A stretch of DNA of 64,000 nt, taken from NCBI GenBank assembly GCA_003439945.1, contig QVRM01001126.1:124001-188000 (forward strand), in the 5' to 3' direction. The translations under genes were made by a program, and so were the position numbers. The DNA comes from Dermanyssus gallinae. Lineage: Eukaryota > Arthropoda > Arachnida > Mesostigmata > Dermanyssidae. This document shows, in pieces, positions 12,720 to 24,957 of this stretch (position 1 is the first letter of the stretch; the number at the start of each line of letters is the position of its first letter). The notes below the pieces were generated by a model. It saw only the letters and a program-made list of their open reading frames with translations, made no database searches and was not told the origin of the DNA.

Positions 12720-12720
<1 letters not shown>
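11021..12720. other. Gene-free stretch with further GTT/CTG triplets
   Basis: GTT and CTG triplet runs at about 11305-11460 and 11700-11770, otherwise unique sequence. A minus-strand open frame at 12381-12704 (107 codons) resembles nothing I know and has no supporting context. Confidence 0.5.
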
Positions 12721-12721
<1 letters not shown>

Positions 12722-12773
<52 letters not shown>

Positions 12774-12882
12774 GTTCTGTACATATACCTACATATATAT
12801 ATATATATATATATATATGTAGGTATATGCACAGAACTATATATGTATATATATATATATATATATAGTTCTGTACATATAC

Positions 12883-12912
<30 letters not shown>
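12722..12912. repeat. Alternating inverted 24-bp units inside a (TA)n tract
   Basis: A 24-bp unit beginning tagttctgtacatatacc occurs at 12772-12795 (+), in inverted orientation at 12816-12839 with one mismatch, and again (+) at 12866-12889, separated and flanked by TA repeats. Each neighbouring pair can form a long hairpin. Confidence 0.85.
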
Positions 12913-12913
<1 letters not shown>

Positions 12914-13060
12914 CCAAATTTAGACGCGCCGTCGTATTGGGCAAGTTATAAATGCCGTATTATCACACGTAGAAAACGCACTACTATTAATACTTTAAAT
13001 ATACTATCAATAATATTTAAACCTAATGTGTAAACGATGAAATTGTGGAAACATGAATAC

Positions 13061-13101
<41 letters not shown>

Positions 13102-14269
13102 CATACATATATTTAGGAGACATCGAGCTCGACGGGGTTCTTCCTTAATGACATCAGGGGGCTCACATCAATTGCCACCGACAATAGGTAGAACTACTGA
13201 TGACGACGACGACGATGATGAATAACCAAAGAGGAGAAGAAAACTGCGAAAAAAAAGCAAAGATCAAGCCGTTCAAAAGTGGGTTGCGTTGGCCTCGGCG
13301 ATAGCAGACATGGTGTTGATGAGATGGCCGTGATAAGATGACAAACCTTTGATAGGTGGCGAAGGCATGGCGATTATCAGCAGCACAGGCGCGTTCCGGC
13401 ACAAACGCGTCTAGCCGGTCAATTGTGTGTCTGCAATATGCGCCTTTGACAAGACAACGTCACGATGCGACGTTGTTACGGCGTCGTGCTCATTGAAATG
13501 CGATCATTCCGCTATGCTTTCTGTGCCGGTTAGATGCCTTCCTGTTCGAAGTACAGCTACCCGGACTAAACAGGGCTGCCCGCGACGAAATCCACTATGA
13601 AAACATTTCGTACGCTGTACGCTGATGCCGTTTTAACGTCTAAGGTCTCCGCGAATTCAAGAGCCTTCGAGTCCTTTGATATTTTGGCTTTGATGATTAT
13701 TTATTGTTGTCGTTGTTTCTGCTGTTGTTGTTGTTGCTGTCGTCGCCGTCGGCATCAGGAATCACATGCATGATCGTTTCCAATCCCAACTCGCTTGAAA
13801 ATCGATGAATATTATAAAGAAGATGTAATGCCACATCATGACGTCCAGAAACGAAATTATCAAACACGTGGCGGCAAACAACCATCACTTCCCCCCCCCC
13901 CCCCCCCCCCGAATCGATGCATATGCTTCTTGTATACCGATTTCGTAGTAGCAATAGTAGTCAATGGAGAATACATTTCTGATAGACTAAACACATTCAT
14001 ATCAACAATTCACAATACGAGATCGAGATCAAGTCAGAACGGTCAAGGCGGACAGAAAGCTCGAACATCAAATGCTTAAGCAGCAAATATGCCCCCTATT
14101 GCCGCAACATTCACACGATCCTACAAGTCATCCTCGTAGGCTCGAGCGATTGTCTAAGAAGACCTCTTAAGTGTAGACAACGCATAGCATTGAAGTATGT
14201 ACAGACACGGATGGATGTATTGATTATTCACCTGATACGTATACCTAAGCACACATGTCGCACTTTAAT
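12913..14269. other. Gene-free stretch with microsatellites and a C20 tract
   Basis: Contains a (TA)n tract at about 13063-13097, GAC/GAT triplets near 13200-13220, GTT triplets near 13700-13740 and a run of 20 C at 13891-13910. No gene recognised. Confidence 0.5.
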
Positions 14270-14470
14270 ATCAGGGGCGTGACGTTAGAGTGGCAGCGTA
14301 AGCGGACATGTTGAGATTTTCTAGGATGCACCTCACAGTCCTTCTCAGGCGGTATGGTTTACCGTCGATTCTCAAAAAAAGTTCGATCAACAACACAGAT
14401 TGAACCGGCGACACCCCGGTGGAGGACAACCAAGACTAGCGCACTAGTCCCCGAGACCATGCCGTCACAC
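14270..14470 (-). mobile_element. tRNA-derived SINE, family B, copy 1
   Basis: On the minus strand it reads ggcatggtctcggggactag, a tRNA-like head, then the B-box region ccggggtgtcgccggttcaa, then the family body with taaaccataccgc. It matches the copies at 25880-26200 and 28203-28520, which are longer. Confidence 0.75.
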
Positions 14471-14799
14471 GTGTATACACATTTGCTTGCGTAAGCATAT
14501 ACACAAGCAAAATCAGATTTGTGTTGTACCCCACCAATCTTATCGTTCTGAACTTGAGCCCCATCAGATTATCATCTATTCCGCTCGCTTTATAGTTCTC
14601 TGAAAAGAAACTGCAAACGTTTCAAAGGTATCAACAACCGCCTTGATCACTTTTGACATGTAAAAAAAGAACCGTTCTGAGAGAACGTCATTTTATCATC
14701 AAGAGAGCGTTGGACGAAGGTCACAGAAAGGCGTAATAAATATATGATTGACGTAATGACACCGTATGCCTTAAAATTTGACAAAACGTTCTAACTGAA

Positions 14800-14800
<1 letters not shown>

Positions 14801-14864
<64 letters not shown>
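14801..14864. repeat. (TA)n microsatellite
   Basis: Pure TA dinucleotide run of about 62 bp in intergenic sequence. Confidence 0.95.
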
Positions 14865-14868
<4 letters not shown>

Positions 14869-17279
14869 AAGTAGTGGCCACGCAATATACAGCTCGCCCT
14901 GCTTGGAATCTGCATAAGTAAAATCGATTTTGAATGTAAATTTTAAAACCTATGAATTTCTGGTATATATCGTGAATTAGCATTTGCTTGAATTGTACAC
15001 GTGTATACAATACAAGCGAATGCCGATTAGACAATAGACGAGGCACAATCCATGTGTTGCTTATGTTGTATTATCATTGTCATTAGTTGGAATATCATTG
15101 TTGTTGCTATTCAATAAATATGCATTACTTTCATTGGCCCCTTCCATAGTTGGCTTCGTCCTTAGGAAGCAAAAAGCCCTTTAAATTCTACCAAATTTCT
15201 AGTAGACCTGGCATCCAGTTCTTTTACGTGGGGGCTCTCAAATGTGTTGTGCTCGATCTTTTCTAGAACCTCCCTCGGCACCGTGGAAAACCGACCAGTC
15301 AAAAACCTGCCACCTCTTAGTAGTTTGCCCAGAAGAGTGCTATCGCTATATATCAGTTAAATTCAGCGTCTTAAAATTAAAAATTGTATGTGTCAAAAGC
15401 AAAACTGACCTCCTCTCTTTCCTACTACTAATCTCGGAACAAACGTTGATGCTTGGAATGCATATTCAGGTACGTCTTAAACAGTCCCCAAGCCAGTAGC
15501 TCTCTTGAAATTTCGCTGAAAATAAATTTGAACTTAAAATTTAACAAATAATCTAAATAGGTCGGAATCTGAGACAGTTAAAGGCCACAAAAACTTCTTC
15601 GAGCCAGGTATTTGATACCAGTTGATCTCCTTCTTGCATGTGGAACAAGATCTTCTAGTGGCAAGACTATTGCTTAGTTGAGTCCGGAATTTGCATAAAA
15701 TACATTGTTCCAGTTGTACGCCAACGGGCAGTCTTATCAATATATAGTAGTTAACGTCGGGTGGCAACGGTGAAGGTCATGACGGACGGACAGGCAAAAA
15801 AGGGGGGAGAGTAGAAAATGTTAGCGGACATGTTGTTCCACGCTATCCAGTCGGTTCAGCCATCGACATAGCCACCTCGGCCGTGGTCTACTGTACACCA
15901 TAGGCATTGTAAAATCCTCCAAAACATCATCCACCAACAGGCGTACTAGAGCAATTCCATCCAGTGCCATCATCGTCTACCCCGTAAGGGTCATCCGGAT
16001 AGACAGGTGCAGTCCAGCCGGCATGAACGACCAAAACGCGATGCATCAATGGTAAAACGAATTGCTGTCGCCCAACCAATCAGCCGCAACCACCATGCGA
16101 ACACTAGACTCATATATATTTTACAGCAGTTGCAGTAACGGCGCTAAAATGTTACGGGAGGGCATCGTCTGCGCAAAGTCGACTACAGACGCGTCATAGT
16201 AGCGATACGCCTGCTGCGTTGGCAGGCGCCTAGCGAAGCATCGTAAGTCTCACACTGTTTGAGCATAGCCACGATTAGCCACACAGCCGGTCAGTTCTTG
16301 CCTGGCTGTACCCAAGCCTAGGGGGGGGGGGGGGGCTCCAGGTCAGCTTACCCTTGAGAATTTCGTCATCACGAGTCGCTGCCCTATGCCAATCATACTC
16401 CCACATCGCTACTGAATAGGTCGCTCGTTTTACCACCTCAACATCATTGCAGGCGGAAAAGTATTTCGCGGTCAGATATCCTTCTGGTTTACGATGCGTG
16501 CGTGTAGCAAGTGCTGTAGCAGCGACTGGAGGGAGTTTTACAGGCCGAGCTCGCTAGCGTTATAATGAAATTAAAGTACGTAAACATACTCGCGGAATTC
16601 GACGTAACGTTATGCATTGCCGTCCCCGTATGTCGGGCACGTCGGGCGCAAAGAACACTAGATATTCTGGGCAGCTGGAAAAACCGACACCGTTGGACTA
16701 CCAAACACCTGAAACCTTGAGGCTTATTTTCACATGATCCCATTGATACTCCCAGACCCAAGCAAGAAGGACTTCGTCGACTTCCTCAAAGAGCGCGCTT
16801 TTTAGCAAAGGTTGGCAAAACCACAGATCACGAAATACTGCGAGAGAAGTTATACTTGAGCAAACACTGATCGCCGGCCTTGCTAAGCAGAAACTCGCTA
16901 TAGCCGAATATGGCCTCCATACGTGGTGTAACGAGTTGAAGAATGTTCGCGCAATTAAACATGTTGTCATATCTGTGTTAACAATAAAACGAAAAAAAAT
17001 GCTACGTTTAATTAGCTTTTATTTAATAAAAACGAAATGTTAATAAGTAATGTTAAAAGATAATTCAAATAGGATGTTATGAATCAGTCATCCAGCTTCG
17101 AACTACAACTCAACAATAAGACTTGAGTGTTAATATCTTTTTTATCTCGTAACCAACTAAAACGAACCAGCTGACGATGAATCCACTATACCAAATTATG
17201 CAAAGTCTGTCGTGTTTTCTTATCTGAAGCTTATGCGGGGTATGTGTTTATACTGCATACGCGGTTTGCTGTGTGATAC

Positions 17280-17281
<2 letters not shown>
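14865..17281. other. Gene-free stretch, no gene recognised
   Basis: A minus-strand frame at 15534-15767 has CILC and CSTC cysteine pairs but no family I recognise. Short plus-strand frames at about 16740-16990 (for example LIAGLAKQKLAIAEYG) look like frame-broken coding sequence, perhaps a decayed gag-like or other element ORF; I cannot name it. A G15 tract lies at 16321-16335. Confidence 0.4.

Positions 17282-17283
<2 letters not shown>

Positions 17284-17351
<68 letters not shown>
17284..17351. repeat. (CT)n followed by (TA)n
   Basis: (CT)n at about 17284-17317 runs into (TA)n at 17318-17350. The TA part abuts the 3' end of the LINE fragment at 17361. Confidence 0.95.
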
Positions 17352-17357
<6 letters not shown>

Positions 17358-17360
17358 CAT

Positions 17361-17745
17361 TTTTTTATAGAGGTAACTGGTAAAATGCAAACTGGGCGTC
17401 GTTGTTAAGCTACAATAGTGTAGAACTCGCACCCACTAAACTGCTGTCGTCCGGGGGGTGGCCGCAGTACTGTCTTCTCGAGATTACTTCACCTGGCCAT
17501 TCTTCTTGCTATTTAGGCTGCTCGGCTTTGTGCGGCGGTTATCTTCTCCTTGGAGATACATTCTGCAAATCTTTTTACCATAATCCAGGATTTCTGATCT
17601 TTGAGGAGCGGCTCTGCAAGGGCTTAGCATGTCTGGGGGTTCTGCAGTCCTAGGTTCCGAGACAGTAGTGTCAAAAAAAGCGCGCCGTTCATTGCAGTGC
17701 TTGACATCGTCCGCCTCCCCCGAGTTGCACATACGGCAAATATGT
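17361..17745 (-). mobile_element. 5'-truncated LINE 3' end (R1-like tail family)
   Basis: The minus strand encodes the end of a LINE ORF with a zinc-knuckle-like CRMCNSGEADDVKHC (about 17740-17696), a stop at about 17484 and a 3' UTR ending gcattttaccagttacctc plus ataaaaaaa. The 3' UTR matches the plus-strand fragment at 56146-56343. Both ends lie in TA repeats: the 5' break at about 17745 and the tail at 17361. Truncated, therefore inactive. Confidence 0.75.
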
Positions 17746-18439
17746 ATATATATATGTATATATATATATATTTCAAGCAAGGACACGGACAGCTGATTCT
17801 TAACCTCACGTGACACCTTTTTACCACAATTTTTATTAAGGCGAGCACTGCCGAGTGTGCAAACGTATTGTAAATTGATTAATAAATCATCACAATATTT
17901 TCTATATCTTTTTTTATATGTATATGATTTCATATATATGAATTGCCGCCCCAGTCTCTAGCAGTTGAGATCGAAAGCATTCATATCTCATACTGGCACA
18001 GTTGGTCGTATGAATAGTATGAAGCGTCATGCCCGCAGGGTCAGGTCAGCCAGAACGCCAACGGCCAATCTGCGAACTGCAACCATCCTGCCCTATCGTC
18101 TACTATGCTACTCGCCAGCTGCCTACGATGCCATTCGTCATTCTCATTTCCACGGTTAGATGGCGCGCTGACGCTGGTGGCCATAAACAACCAGACAAGG
18201 CTTGCCTCGCTTCCACCCTCGATGGTCTGTCTGTGCCTCACTCAGATCGTCCGACATAACAGCAGACAACAGCTGGACTCAAAGTTCAGAACCGATCTTA
18301 GCCCACTTCGGAAAAACAATTCGAGATCTTTGAACATATATATATATATATATAAGGGCTACAAAAAAGTATTTTCTTTTTTTTAATTTTGGCGCTATAA
18401 AGAAAACACATATATAGGAGACACGGGAAGTCTTATTTA
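17746..18439. other. Gene-free stretch
   Basis: TA repeats at about 17740-17771 and 18337-18353; short unrecognised frames between 17965 and 18260 on both strands. The right part is probably the 3' non-coding end of the mariner that follows, but its terminal inverted repeat was not resolved. Confidence 0.4.
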
Positions 18440-19455
18440 TTGATTTAGATATTCTCCGCCGAAAAATACAACCCCTGCCCAACGATTTACAAGGTTTTCG
18501 ATTCCTTTTCTGTAAAAGTCTGGGTTTTTAGTGGCAAAATATTCTTCCAGTCCAGAACGCACGTGTTCGAAAGAAGTGATTTTTTAACAACTTAAAAAAA
18601 TTGCATCGATCTGAATAGGTGGTAATCAGATGGTGCTAAGTTGGGGGAATACCGTGGATATTCCAAAAGTTCCCATTTTAACTAGGAAAATTTCGAAAGG
18701 GTCTCCCTACTCACGTGGGGCCTTGCGTTGTCTTGGTGGAACAGGACGCCCTTCCTTGAAATTAGTGCAGGGTACGACTGCTTTAATCTTTCGTGAACCT
18801 TTTCGAGTTGTCGACAGTACACGGCGTATTTATCGTTGGTTACGCGGTAAAAGTTCATAGTGCACTACTTCGCCCACATTCCACCAAATACACAATAAAA
18901 CCTTGTTTGCGTGTATGTCCTTTTTGGGCTGGGTGACGGAGGTGCCAGGTTCACTTGACCAGAACCTTTTCCTGACAAGAGAGTCGAAGAACACCCATTT
19001 TTCATCGCAGGTCACAAAGCGATCGAAAAAAAGGCAAATGTTGATGCCTGCTGAGCAAAGAAGTGCAGACGCGCATGCGCGTCATCTTGTTGAAGTCGCT
19101 GAGTTTGTGAGGTACCCATTTGCACAGTCTGGAAATTATTCCGAGGCGTTTTAAAGCTGTGCTAACAGCTTGTTGGGTAATATGAAGCTTCTCGGCAAGT
19201 TCCACAGTAGTTATAGTGGGATTTTCCTGGACTTTCATTCGAAAAACCTCGTCACTAACAACACTTAGCCTTCCTAATCTAGGCTTATCTTCGAGGTTAA
19301 AATTTCCCTTTCGGAACTTCTCAAACCACTGTTGGCACATTCTGTCTGTACAACAGGCATCTCCAAACGATTTTAACAACTTTTTGTGAGCCTGCGCTGC
19401 ACTCAGTCTATTTTAAACTCATGGAGTAGAATTACCCGAATTTGGCATTTTTCTA
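18440..19455 (-). pseudogene. mariner transposase, frameshifted and stop-containing
   Basis: The minus strand carries an almost full-length mariner transposase in pieces. At the N-terminus, AAQAHKKLLKSFGDACCTDR and WFEKFRKGNFNLEDKPRLGR are followed by the helix-turn-helix TVELAEKLHITQQAVSTALK. Next comes the catalytic-region motif CDEKWVFFDSLVRKRFW, then KKDIHANKVLLCIWWNVGEV, with remnants of the C-terminal third down to about 18440. A frameshift near 19010, several stops and a damaged initial segment show that it is dead. The D,D34D core cannot be verified as complete. The inverted repeats that should bound the element (about 1.3 kb) could not be placed. Confidence 0.88.
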
Positions 19456-19547
19456 CCTCAATTTTGCAGCACTTTTACGAACAAACGGCTAAACAGATTT
19501 CAAAATGGTTGAGACCAGCAGATTCCTCGCTCTTTTTCACATGAAAA

Positions 19548-20995
19548 CAACAAATTGTAGAGCTCGTTAAAGCAAATACTTTTTCCAATGGAACATGGCC
19601 TCTGAGAAGTCTTGCTTCGGAGTGAGAGTGAAATTACTACAATTTGTGACACTGGTGTTTTTGCCCGACATAGGAGCACACCATGTGCTGTTGCGAGACA
19701 ACCAGTCCTCCTATATAGACACTAAGCACACCGTCGTGTTCGTGCTAAAATTCTGCTCCATTGAAGAATATACAAGGCCGGTCAGAAGATGCGACATGGT
19801 CGCTTAAAAGAGAATTCGCCAAAAATAAAGTCCTTTATTAGCGTTCACGCCAAATACCTCAAAATCATAACCCTACGACCACCCACAGCGCTCAAAACGA
19901 AGCAAATGCGCAATTCATGGCGATCATTTTGGTACCAAACATATGTTAATGCGAACTGTGGTTGCGGAGTAATTACGATTTTTTGGCCAGATGTCGAGAT
20001 GGAGTGCATACACATGACTTTGTTCCAGAAAGATTTGAAGAGCAATCTATCGAGTTGTAGAGCTCGTTAACGGAAATCTTTTTTCCAATGGAACATGGTT
20101 TCTGAAAAGTCTTGTTTCGGAGTAAGAGTGATATTACTACATTTTGTGTCACTGGTGTTTTTGCCCGACATAAGAACATAAAATGTGCAATTACGAGACA
20201 ACCGATATGCAGATACTAAGCATATTGTCGTATTTGCGAGAAAATTCTACTTCTTCTAAAGAACATATAGTATTGCCTAGAAGATGCGACACAATAATTT
20301 AGAAAACATTTATCAAAAAAATTAAGTACTTTTTTAGCCTTCACGTTCAATATCTCAAAATCATAACCCTACGACCAATCACAGCGATCAAAACTAACAC
20401 ATTCAGTGCAAATGCGCAATTCATGCCGATCATTTTGGTACCAAATACATAGCAATGCAAGCCGTGATTGCGGTGTAATTGAGATTGAGTGCCTGCATAA
20501 ATGATCTTCTAGCATTTTTGCATGCACTCAATCTCGACATCTGGCCAAAACATCGTAATTACTCCGCAACCGCGGCTCGCATTGCCATACGTTTGGTATC
20601 AAAATAATCGTCACGTCCGCGTTTGCCTGAATGTGCTAGTTTTGAGTGTCGTAGGGTAATGATTTAAAAGTATTTGGTGTGAAAGCTAATAAAAAAACTT
20701 CATTTTTGGCGAATTCTTTTCTATGCATCTTCTAACCGGCCTTGTGTTTTTCAGAAGAAGTAGAATTTTATAATGCGCTCGCGAACACGACAATATGCTT
20801 AGTTTTTGTATAGGAGGATCGGTTGTCTCGAAACAGCACATTTTATGCTCCTGTGTCGGGCAAAAACACCATGTCACAAACTGTAGTATTGTCACTGTCA
20901 CTGCGAAACAAGACTTCTCAGAGACTATGTTCCATTGGAAAAATATTTGCTTTAACGAACTCTACGATTCCATGTATCGCTTTAAAAATGTTTCC
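19548..20995. mobile_element. FB-1 inverted-repeat cluster (two direct arms and one inverted arm)
   Basis: The FB-1 arm seen at 3.4 kb starts at about 19550 (ttgtagagctcgttaaag), starts again in the same orientation at about 20040, and appears inverted from about 20990 back to about 20510. Each arm contains ggaacatg, gggcaaaaacacc (or its inverse), cacgccaaatacctcaaaat or a variant, and the core gcgcaattcatggcgatc attttggtaccaaa. The structure is a nested or rearranged long foldback element. I found no transposase frame. It directly abuts the dead mariner. Confidence 0.75.
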
Positions 20996-21546
20996 TTCAC
21001 AGCCCACACAATATAAATTGTTATTTGTGTTTATATTATATAAAGTTTGTATTGTGGCACATGTAATATTGACCGATACCACATACTGCAATGCAAGGAA
21101 ATAGAACCTGGTTTGACGCATGCAGTAGTGAAAGACGTCATCAGCCGACATGAATTTTAGGTAATATCTACCAATTTCTGGTGAAATAGACTTGTACCTA
21201 TCTATTTATCTATAAAGTTTGTTGCTAGTGATCTTGCTTTTTCATTACCTTACTGTGCATTCATATAACAGTCACTGATAGTGTTAATTCGACTGCTTCT
21301 GGTGTCATTATTGCTTTTTCAAAACTACGTTTCTACTTACTGGTACTAATACTTGAATCATAGAGTGATTTAGGAAGGGGTGCCGCGTGAAAAGACGACT
21401 ATTCGAGCGGTTGTGAGCTATCTCGTCTTGTCGAAGAAATAGCACGCAATTCCAAGCTCTTGGGGGGTAGGAAAACACGGGTCTGTGAGTTCCACACTAG
21501 TTGCTTATAGCTGCCAGCAACGCATGTGCACCATGCCCGAAACCTC

Positions 21547-21585
21547 CCATAAAAAATGCACAAGTGTTCGTGCATTTTTTTATGG
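21547..21585. repeat. Short palindrome with A/T-rich stem
   Basis: Arms 21547-21561 and 21570-21585, ccataaaaaatgcac against its complement with a single-base bulge, 8-nt loop. Function unknown. Confidence 0.6.
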
Positions 21586-21622
21586 TACCTTGGCTCTAAG
21601 ATAGTTTTTGCCTTCTTGTTCG

Positions 21623-21666
21623 TATTGCTTTAGTTTGCTGCATATTGCCAGCAAACTAAAGCAATA
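21623..21666. repeat. Perfect 18-bp palindrome, 8-nt loop
   Basis: tattgctttagtttgctg at 21623-21640 is repeated inverted at 21649-21666 without mismatch, 38 bp from the previous palindrome. It is shorter than a typical pre-miRNA. Confidence 0.7.
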
Positions 21667-24099
21667 TATGCCTGTTATTATCTTTGCTCTGAGACGAGCA
21701 CAATTTCTGCACTAGAAGGGAACATTTTCTGTACTATTTCCTCCATTATTAGAATCGCTTCGTACTCTTGTTGTTGCCGTCATTTGTTATTGCTATAGTA
21801 CATTGGTTGTTGTTGTTGTTGTTGTTCTTGTTGCTGCTATTGTTGTTCTAGTATTAACAGCCCTTGTTGCTGAGATGAGAGGGATGGGCGCTGGCGGGAG
21901 GCTGGAGAGGCGACACAGACAAGAAAAGAATCTGCGTGTAAGAGAAGGAACTGTCTATCTCTGTATGAATTGTTACCTTAACGAGGAGCGAACAGTCCGT
22001 TGTAATCGGACGATATCGCGACAACGAGCGATGACGCGCGGACCCAAGACGGAAGTTCTTCTTCACTGACCACAGCGGTGATATGGTCGCTGATCTTGCC
22101 CGCCGTCGAGGACCTCTTTGTTCCTGCTTTGTTGTTGCCCTTGTTCTTATTTCTGTTGTTTCGTTGCTTTGTTGATGATGGCCTTGTTGTTGTTGTTGCT
22201 ATTCTTGTTGCAGCAGCAGCAGCCGCAGCAACAACAACCGCAATAGGCTGCCCTGAACGCCGATCGCTGGCGCATCTGGAACTCGCCGTGCTACCGAGAC
22301 GATCATTCAGGGCTGATCAGAAGATTGAGACAATGGTGACTGATGTTCTGATCGAGTAATGCCGCCGTCAACGCTGCGAAGAAGTGCTCCTGCCGGCATT
22401 CCGTTGTTGTTCTTACGGAGCTAAGCGTACGGAATTGGGTTGCCCCTACGAATTGGGGGTTGTTGGAGCTGGTTTCCCCTTCGGCCTAGCAACCTGTAAT
22501 GTGCTCAGTTCAGTGACAACACCAACAACAATAACAGCAACTACTACTACTACTACTTCAACAAAGGCTTCAACACTCCGCTTGCAGCTTATGCGGTTGC
22601 ACTTCTGTGCACGCTACGAATGCTTCCTCTTCTTCTGTGGGCTTCCTTCGTCTTCGCTTACGTACCGAGGAGCATTCAAGGTCCCGACGTGCGCGAAAGA
22701 ATAGGCGGTCTCATACACACATGTAAAACGCTTCAGCTGGCCCAGTTACACAGTTCGAGTCGTCTACACTAATCGCACCATCCGTGGTTGAACGTCTTTC
22801 GTTCTTTATTCGGTCTCTGTCAACACTTTAACAACACTCAACTTGACTTCTCAAGCAAGTTCCCGACAAACACCAACATCACACCACCTCCTCACCGCCG
22901 CCGCCTGGGCATAAAATAGTAGACTGTGAAACTATATACCACCTACTCTAGCTACTTAGAGAGAGGGAGAGACAATACACAACAAGTTAGCTGTGATTTG
23001 CGGTGTACCTCTTCTGCATATATGTATGTCTATATATATATATATATATATATGACACACGTGCTGAAATATATTCACACACACACACAGCACGCGCAGA
23101 GATACACCTACGCTCCGTTGTTCACAGAGACACCTGTTCACCACACGTTGTTGTTAATGATTATGATGGCGATGATGATGGTGACGACGATATGAGAGCC
23201 CGACGATATGATGGATCAACTGACGACGACCAAGAAATTAACTGGAAGTACATTGAACTACTATGAATTGATGCGATCTAGCAAGCAATCAAACGATCGG
23301 CCAGCGAGCACTATGCAGTTAGTTTGCCAGTTGTTGTTGTTGTTGTTGTTGTTGTTGCTGTTTCTGTTGTTCTTGATGTTGTTGTTGTCAACAACAAATC
23401 GCAGCGCACGCACGCACGAACAATAAATTATGGCTACCGTAGCAACAGCCGCAGCAGCTGCAACATTGACAACAACAGCGAGAACAACACTATTAATAAA
23501 TAACTTGACGTCTTGATTGCAGTTTCGAGATCAAGTTTGCCGATTTTGGCATCTCTCTACGGCTGCTGCGCGCTTTCGATCGCTCTTCTTGTAGTAGCGG
23601 ACGTCGGCCAGCCGGCCGGTATCTTGTTATTGATGTTCTTACCGTTCTTGTTGTTGCTTTTGTTGTTGGTGTTGTTGTTGTTGTTGTTCTTGCTATTTGC
23701 TCTTTTTGTCGTTTATGTTCGATTTCCATCACCCAACTGCCTCCCACCGGCCCACCCAAGCGCCCAACCATTAACTAACTTCAAGCCAACCAAGGCGTGC
23801 CAGTCAAGTCAATCTAGCCGCGCTAATTTTAGTCTACGTTCTAATAGTCTCTTCTTTGTTGTTGTTGTTGTTGTTATAAGGAAGGTCTCGAAAATGCTAA
23901 TACACATACGGGTCTGACAGCTAGCAGCCACAAGCTAGTGTGGGATGTGCAAACCCACTAAAACGGATATCTTCTTTCTTCCCGCCCCCTCCCACTTTCC
24001 GGGGGTCCGGGATTGCATTGGCTATTATACTTCGACAACGCTCAAGTAGTCTAACTAAGCAAACGCCGGCTTATTAGCAGCAGTTGCGGCAGAACAACT

Positions 24100-24131
24100 G
24101 GTAGCAGACGACGCGGGCGTCGTCTGCTACC
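24100..24131. repeat. Perfect 15-bp palindrome, 2-nt centre
   Basis: ggtagcagacgacgc at 24100-24114 is repeated inverted at 24117-24131. GC-rich and nearly centre-less, unlike the AT-rich surroundings. Confidence 0.7.
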
Positions 24132-24430
24132 GCTGCTTTGATTCCTTTCAACCATCCATCCATCTGACCCTCAATTCATCCATTCATTCATTGCGTCAAC
24201 AAACAGCTTGCTTGACAGCATGCGTCAACAACAGGTTAATTGCTTAACTTAACGAGTTAACCGAGTCGGCGCCGCAACGCCGTGTTGAAGTGGAATGGAC
24301 GTGGTTTGATTGCGACGGCTCTGATAGTTCTGACTAGTACAGCAGGTTCGCTATTCCGATACCACACCTGTTGGCCATGCCGAGGAATTGTTTTTCGTGG
24401 TCGGGGCAAACCTTTTTCTAAATAAATCAG

Positions 24431-24895
24431 TTCGATAGCTGTCAAAAAAACTGAGTTACCTGGCAACTTCGTAACGCAGCACCCTAACTTTGGTACGAAA
24501 ATTGTGGGCATTAAATTTGCTATTGCCTGAGAGTAGTCTTTTTGGGGTACACTTTAGGTCGTAATAAAACGTATAAATTTTACGATTCTGCACGTTCGCA
24601 CAAGCGTTAACGTAAGACTGTTTATGATTTTCCTTAATCTGGCTATTCGCTTTTCGCTACGCAAGCTAGTGAAGTGTCTTACATTGTGCTGAATTTTTCG
24701 CCGAACGCGCCGGTATGATCGGTTCCTTTACGCGTTGACTCCCGCAAACATAGATTTTGCACAACTATATAAGAGAAAAAAGGCAGAATAACTACCTTTA
24801 TACATTTCATCCTCTCCCCTAAACAAGACGTTTCCGCTCTTTCCTTCTGTTGGGAAAAATGGTTTTCTTGCCGAGTTCTACCAAACCTTAAAATA
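24431..24895 (-). mobile_element. FB-2 inverted-repeat element, single arm
   Basis: One arm of the element found complete at 32.3-33.4 kb, in the orientation of that element's right half. Shared segments include aacgcagcaccctaactttg, ggcattaaatttgctattg, agtgaagtgtctta, cggttcctt and the terminal tcttgccgagttctaccaaa. Lacking the second arm, it is a solo or deleted copy. Confidence 0.75.
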
Positions 24896-24924
24896 TTATT
24901 ATCAATAACCTGGTATATATATAA

Positions 24925-24957
24925 CGCATTTTACTAGTTACCTCTATAAAAAAAAAT
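24925..24957 (+). mobile_element. Very short LINE 3' tail
   Basis: aacgcattttactagttacc followed by tctataaaaaaaaa matches the 3' end of the LINE family at 17361-17745 and 56146-56343. The 5' junction is again a short TA run. An extreme 5' truncation. Confidence 0.6.

Larger units (their letters stand above)
20996..24430. other. Gene-free stretch with hairpins and GTT triplet runs
   Basis: GTT/CTG triplet tracts at about 21803-21850, 22180-22230, 23330-23395 and 23640-23700; a short (TA)n run near 23030-23052. Three short palindromes are listed separately. Open frames here owe their length to the triplets (poly-Val, poly-Leu) and match nothing known. Confidence 0.5.

Noticed and set aside
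21623..21666. microRNA precursor
   Set aside because: The stem is only 18 bp and perfectly paired with an 8-nt loop, too short for a canonical pre-miRNA, and there is no expression evidence.
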